Assembly: GCA_905233945.1 (NCBI GenBank) | Contig: CAJOFY010000002.1 | Span: 67,188-131,187, forward strand | DNA: 64,000 nucleotides | Source: an uncultured bacterium | GTDB lineage: Bacteria > UBP6 > UBA1177 | Direction: 5' to 3' | Shown: piece after piece, positions 60,864 through 64,000 of the stretch | How positions within the stretch are numbered: the stretch's first letter is position 1 | Layout of the letters: each line of letters begins with the position of its first letter | Position numbers and translations under genes: made by a program | Notes under the pieces: model-generated | What the model saw: the letters and a program-made list of their open reading frames with translations, nothing else | What the model was told of the DNA's origin: nothing | The model's database searches: none

Positions 60864-61535
60864 CTATTTGTTTTTCTGTTGTCTTCTTCTCGGTTCGGAT
60901 TTCCTTTCAGCGAAATCGCCTTTGGACAACCAAACTTTTACACCGATAACGCCGTAGCTGGTTTTAGCGGTAGCGAAACCGTAGTCGATGTTAGCTCTCA
61001 AAGTATGAAGCGGAGTTCTTCCTTCCTGATATCTTTCGGTTCTCGCGATTTCTGCACCGCCGAGTCTTCCCGATGTCTGGACTTTGATTCCTTCCGCGCC
61101 GCTTTTCATAGCCTGGCCGATAGCTCTCTTCATAGCTTTTCTGAAGTGAGCCCTTCTTTCAAGCTGCTCTGCAATGCTTTCGCTTACGAGCTGAGCGTCG
61201 ATCTCGGGTTTCTTTACTTCTTCGGTCTGAACGAAAACATCAGTCGCATCTTTCGCGATCTTAAGAACCATCTCTTTGATCTTTTCGATTCCGACACCCT
61301 TTCTTCCAACTACTATTCCGGGCTTTGCAGTATGGATTATGATCTTCAGTCTTTCGCCGGATCTTTCAATATCAGTTCTTGCGATACCTGCGGAATAGAA
61401 TTCCTTTTTTACCGCCTTTCTGATTTTAAGATCTTCATGAAGCCACTTGCTATAATTCTTATGACTGTACCATACCGATTCCCAGGTCCGGGTAACCCCG
61501 AGCCTCAGCCCTATGGGATTAACTTTTTGTCCCAA
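60864..61535 (-). CDS. rpsC: 30S ribosomal protein S3
   Basis: The 223-residue S3 begins GQKVNPIGLRLGVTRTWESV and has a type 2 KH domain (IIHTAKPGIVVGRKGVGIEK) and GRLGGAEIARTERYQEGRTP, LHTLRANIDYGFATAKTSYG. It forms the mRNA entry site. The start is TTG 61535 with CGGAGGTGA upstream, which decides it. Confidence 0.97.
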   Translation of the reverse strand: MGQKVNPIGLRLGVTRTWESVWYSHKNYSKWLHEDLKIRKAVKKEFYSAGIARTDIERSGERLKIIIHTAKPGIVVGRKGVGIEKIKEMVLKIAKDATDVFVQTEEVKKPEIDAQLVSESIAEQLERRAHFRKAMKRAIGQAMKSGAEGIKVQTSGRLGGAEIARTERYQEGRTPLHTLRANIDYGFATAKTSYGVIGVKVWLSKGDFAERKSEPRRRQQKNK

Positions 61536-61550
61536 AGTTCACCTCCGTCA

Positions 61551-61901
61551 CTAATCTTTTGTGTTTTCAGCAAGCTCAATTGTAATATGGCTTGATCTTT
61601 TCAATATTTTAGCCGCTCTTCCCTGCGCTCTCGGCACGAATCTCTTCATAACCTGACCTTCATCGACCATGATGGTTTTGATGAAAAGGTTATCGGGATC
61701 CATGTTGAAATTGTTTTCTGCATTAGCTATTGCAGAATCAAGCAGCTTTTTAAGAGCCAGCGCTGATTTTCTCGGCGTGAACTCTAAAATGTTTTTAGCA
61801 TCGCCTGCTTTTTTCCCTCTCACGATGTCAGCAAGTTCTCTGACTTTCTGCGGGGACATCCTGAAATTTCTAAGCTTTGCTGTGACGATTTTCGTCTCCA
61901 T
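61551..61901 (-). CDS. rplV: 50S ribosomal protein L22
   Basis: The 116-residue L22 shows AKLRNFRMSPQKVRELADIV, RGKKAGDAKNILEFTPRKSA and the tunnel loop region MKRFVPRAQGRAAKILKRSS. The gap upstream to rpsS (73 bases) is the largest in this cluster and holds a promoter. Confidence 0.97.
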   Translation of the reverse strand: METKIVTAKLRNFRMSPQKVRELADIVRGKKAGDAKNILEFTPRKSALALKKLLDSAIANAENNFNMDPDNLFIKTIMVDEGQVMKRFVPRAQGRAAKILKRSSHITIELAENTKD

Positions 61902-61942
61902 TTCGCATCTCCAACGATCGAAAAAAAAATTAAGCGGTCGGT

Positions 61943-61970
61943 ATTATACTCACGACCTAAAAAAATGCAA
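61943..61970 (-). promoter_or_regulatory. Internal promoter ahead of rplV
   Basis: On the minus strand a perfect TATAAT (61943-61948) and TTGCAT (61965-61970) are 16 bases apart, just after the rpsS stop and 42 bases before the rplV ATG. It would allow transcription of rplV onward without the start of the S10 unit. Confidence 0.66.
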
Positions 61971-61974
61971 GAAA

Positions 61975-62244
61975 TTATTTCTTGCTGCCACCGGAATGAG
62001 ACCTGAAAGTCCTTGTCGGCGAAAACTCACCGAGCTTAAATCCGACCATATCTTCAGTTACGAAAACAGGGATAAACTTCTGTCCGTTGTAGACGGAAAA
62101 AGTCAAACCCACCATTTCGGGGATAATGGTTGATCTTCTGGACCAGGTTTTTATCGGTTTTTTATCTCCGCTGTCTATAGCCTTAACAACCTTGTTCCAC
62201 ACATGGGAATCAACAAAAGGTCCTTTTTTAACTGAACGAGGCAC
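61975..62244 (-). CDS. rpsS: 30S ribosomal protein S19
   Basis: The 89-residue S19 has [60 protein letters not shown] and [14 protein letters not shown]. It starts at GTG 62244 with GGAGGG upstream. It lies between rplB and rplV as usual. Confidence 0.97.
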   Translation of the reverse strand: MPRSVKKGPFVDSHVWNKVVKAIDSGDKKPIKTWSRRSTIIPEMVGLTFSVYNGQKFIPVFVTEDMVGFKLGEFSPTRTFRSHSGGSKK

Positions 62245-62268
62245 TGTAACCCTCCATAAAAATTACTA

Positions 62269-63099
62269 CTATTTTCCTCTTCTTCTGATTCTGAACTTTT
62301 CAGTTCTCTTATTGCTGCGGGTACGGAAACCTTTTGTCGGCTGTCCCCAAGGAGAAACCGGATGACGTCCGCCCGAAGTCTTGCCTTCACCGCCGCCGTG
62401 CGGGTGATCAACAGGGTTCATAACGACACCGCGGTTGTGCGGTCTCTTGCCTGCCCATCTTTTCTTGCCGGCCTTACCTTCTTTGACGTTGGAAATTTCC
62501 TGATTTCCGACTGTTCCGATGGTGGCTCTGCACTCAAGATGGATTATTCTGATTTCGCCCGAAGGCATTCTGACTGTGGCATGGTCGCCCTCTTTGCCGA
62601 GAACCTGAACACCGCTTGCAGCAGCTCTTGCGATCTGGCCGCCTTTTCCGATTTTAAGTTCTACGTTGTGAATGAATGTTCCGACCGGGATGAAACGGAT
62701 TTTCATCGAGTTTCCCGGTTTGATATCGGCTTCTTTTTCGCCTGCGGAAACGATGACATCGTTGACCATAAGTTTGTCAGGGGCGATGATGTATCTCTTT
62801 TCGCCGTCGTTGTAGAAAACAAGAGCGATTCTAGCGTTTCTGTTAGGATCGTATTCGATTGCCGCGATACGTCCCGGAACGTCGAATTTGTTTCTCTTGA
62901 AATCGATTACACGATACATGTTTTTGTTGCCGCCGCCTCTGAAACGGGAAGTGATTCTGCCCGTGTTGTTGCGGCCACCGGATTTTCTGATCGGTTCGAT
63001 CAGAGATTTCTCGGGTTTCGACTTCGTGATTTCAGCGAAATCGCTTCCGGTCATGTTTCTGCGACCGTTTGAAGTCGGTTTGAAAATTTTGATACCCAT
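62269..63099 (-). CDS. rplB: 50S ribosomal protein L2
   Basis: The 276-residue L2 has [40 protein letters not shown], and the peptidyl-transferase loop region [20 protein letters not shown] with its conserved His. The C-terminal is [20 protein letters not shown]. It is needed for subunit joining. Confidence 0.98.
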   Translation of the reverse strand: MGIKIFKPTSNGRRNMTGSDFAEITKSKPEKSLIEPIRKSGGRNNTGRITSRFRGGGNKNMYRVIDFKRNKFDVPGRIAAIEYDPNRNARIALVFYNDGEKRYIIAPDKLMVNDVIVSAGEKEADIKPGNSMKIRFIPVGTFIHNVELKIGKGGQIARAAASGVQVLGKEGDHATVRMPSGEIRIIHLECRATIGTVGNQEISNVKEGKAGKKRWAGKRPHNRGVVMNPVDHPHGGGEGKTSGGRHPVSPWGQPTKGFRTRSNKRTEKFRIRRRGK

Positions 63100-63128
63100 A
63101 ATTTACTCCGAAACCTTAAAATTAGTTA

Positions 63129-63431
63129 TTAAACACCTTCGACGAGATTGATTTTATCACCGTCTTTAAGTCTGATGTAAGCCTTTTTCCAAGTCGATCT
63201 TCTGCCGATGTTGCGTCCGACTCTTTTAACTTTGCCGGCTGTGATGACAGTGTTTACGCTGACAACCTTGACACCGAAAAGAGCTTCTACAGCTTCTTTG
63301 ATCTCTTCTTTCGTCGAGTCAAACTTTACTTCGAAAGCATAGCCTTCTTTCGCGTCGCCGCTGGTAAGTGCAGAAGATTTTTCCGTAAGAAGCGGGCGTT
63401 TGATAATGTCAAAATATTTTTCCTTTTTCAT
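63129..63431 (-). CDS. rplW: 50S ribosomal protein L23
   Basis: The 100-residue L23 has FDIIKRPLLTEKSSALTSGD, FEVKFDSTKEEIKEAVEALF and GVKVVSVNTVITAGKVKRVG, GRRSTWKKAYIRLKDGDKIN. It forms the docking site for trigger factor and SRP at the tunnel exit. Confidence 0.97.
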   Translation of the reverse strand: MKKEKYFDIIKRPLLTEKSSALTSGDAKEGYAFEVKFDSTKEEIKEAVEALFGVKVVSVNTVITAGKVKRVGRNIGRRSTWKKAYIRLKDGDKINLVEGV

Positions 63432-63434
63432 CGT

Positions 63435-64000
63435 CTACTCTCCGTCATTGATTTCGCTGACTCTTTTTCTTCTCGGGTTGAGCCTGTTCTGAAGAAGCGC
63501 GTCAACATATTTTACAGATTCTTCGGTGAAAACGACATTCTTATACGCGATAAGGTCGTAAAGATTGATGACATCCTGCGGCAGGAAGGAGAACTCCGGA
63601 AGATTTCTCATGCTGAAGTAGAAATTCTCCTCGTTTTCGCCTGCGATGATGACAGCTTCCGAAAAATTCCATGTTCCTTTGAGAAGCGCAACCGCGTCTT
63701 TCGTTTTGATCTTGTCGAAATCGAAACTTTTGATTACGAAAAGATTACCAGAACGAAGTCTGTCGGAAAGAACAGCAGCGACTGCAGCGGTTCTCTTTCT
63801 GAGCGGAACATTGTAGCCATAGCTTCTCGGCTGCGGTCCGAAAGCGGGAGCACCGCCTCTGAGTGTAGAGGATCTCATAGTTCCTCTTCTCGCTCTGCCC
63901 GTTCCTTTCTGTTTCCACGGTTTTGAGTTTCCGCCGGAAATCGTAGCGTAGGTTTTTGTAGCGTGTGTGCCCTGACGGACAGCGGCAAGCTGCATTTTTA
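63435..64000 (-). CDS. rplD: 50S ribosomal protein L4 (5' end outside window)
   Basis: The frame reaches the right edge, so the N-terminus is missing; the Met at 63995 is internal (the family has VVVAYLANQRQGT-like sequence before RQGTHATKTYATISGGNSKP). WKQKGTGRARRGTMRSSTLR and GGAPAFGPQPRSYGYNVPLR are the tunnel loop. The C-terminal is VKYVDALLQNRLNPRRKRVS with an acidic end. Confidence 0.95.
   Translation of the reverse strand, partial: KMQLAAVRQGTHATKTYATISGGNSKPWKQKGTGRARRGTMRSSTLRGGAPAFGPQPRSYGYNVPLRKRTAAVAAVLSDRLRSGNLFVIKSFDFDKIKTKDAVALLKGTWNFSEAVIIAGENEENFYFSMRNLPEFSFLPQDVINLYDLIAYKNVVFTEESVKYVDALLQNRLNPRRKRVSEINDGE

Overview
The window comes from the chromosome of a Gram-negative bacterium. 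It encodes an outer-membrane assembly protein (BamA), LolCD lipoprotein-sorting machinery, many lipoproteins with clear lipoboxes and a second POTRA/beta-barrel protein. The lineage cannot be fixed by eye. Myxococcus-type cysteine-rich repeats (CGNGIVDSAEEC, CGDGVIDNGEGC), repeated DUF1566 modules and Ser/Asp-rich lipoprotein linkers suggest an uncultivated relative of the Myxococcota or former Deltaproteobacteria; this is inference. No phage, IS element, CRISPR array, tRNA or rRNA was seen, and no gap between genes exceeds about 220 bases.

Layout. 1-6.8 kb (+): ruvC (cut by the window edge), ruvA, ruvB, an unrecognised 406-residue protein, an M3 oligoendopeptidase and a GT51 peptidoglycan glycosyltransferase with an AsmA-like N-terminus. 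6.9-8.4 kb (-): dapH and a polyprenol-phosphate glycosyltransferase. 8.5-18.5 kb (+): an envelope operon of lipoprotein, lolC, lolD, bamA, apbE, a zinc-ribbon AAA ATPase and a thioredoxin-like protein. 18.5-26.7 kb (-): an LPP20-type lipoprotein, and a tight run of trmL, an NTT/HEAT transporter, a cNMP-binding protein, a small membrane protein and a glycosidase-like lipoprotein. 26.9-31 kb (-): PEGA protein, two small proteins, suhB and a POTRA/barrel protein. 31.1-32.9 kb (+): DUF1015 protein and a DUF1566 lipoprotein. 32.9-37.3 kb (-): dut, pnp, rpsO, ugd. 37.3-48.8 kb (-): a lipoprotein island with two small paralogous cysteine-rich lipoproteins, a 201-residue secreted protein, an arylsulfotransferase-like lipoprotein and a 2634-residue repeat lipoprotein. 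48.9-49.9 kb (+): a lone MoxR ATPase. 49.9-51.5 kb (-): rsmA-panB. 51.5-64 kb (-): the S10-spc-alpha ribosomal superoperon from rplQ back to rplD (cut by the window edge).

The most notable signals are these. secY is split by a frameshift at a conserved site. rpmD (L30) is missing between rpsE and rplO. Seven of the ribosomal-cluster genes use TTG or GTG starts. The giant lipoprotein carries 13 GDPIM repeats, three tandem DUF1566 pairs and four copies of another cysteine-containing repeat. A perfect-register 9-base tandem repeat lies just downstream of it. Two related palindromic elements occur at distant sites. Nearly all recognisable promoters have a 16-base spacer.
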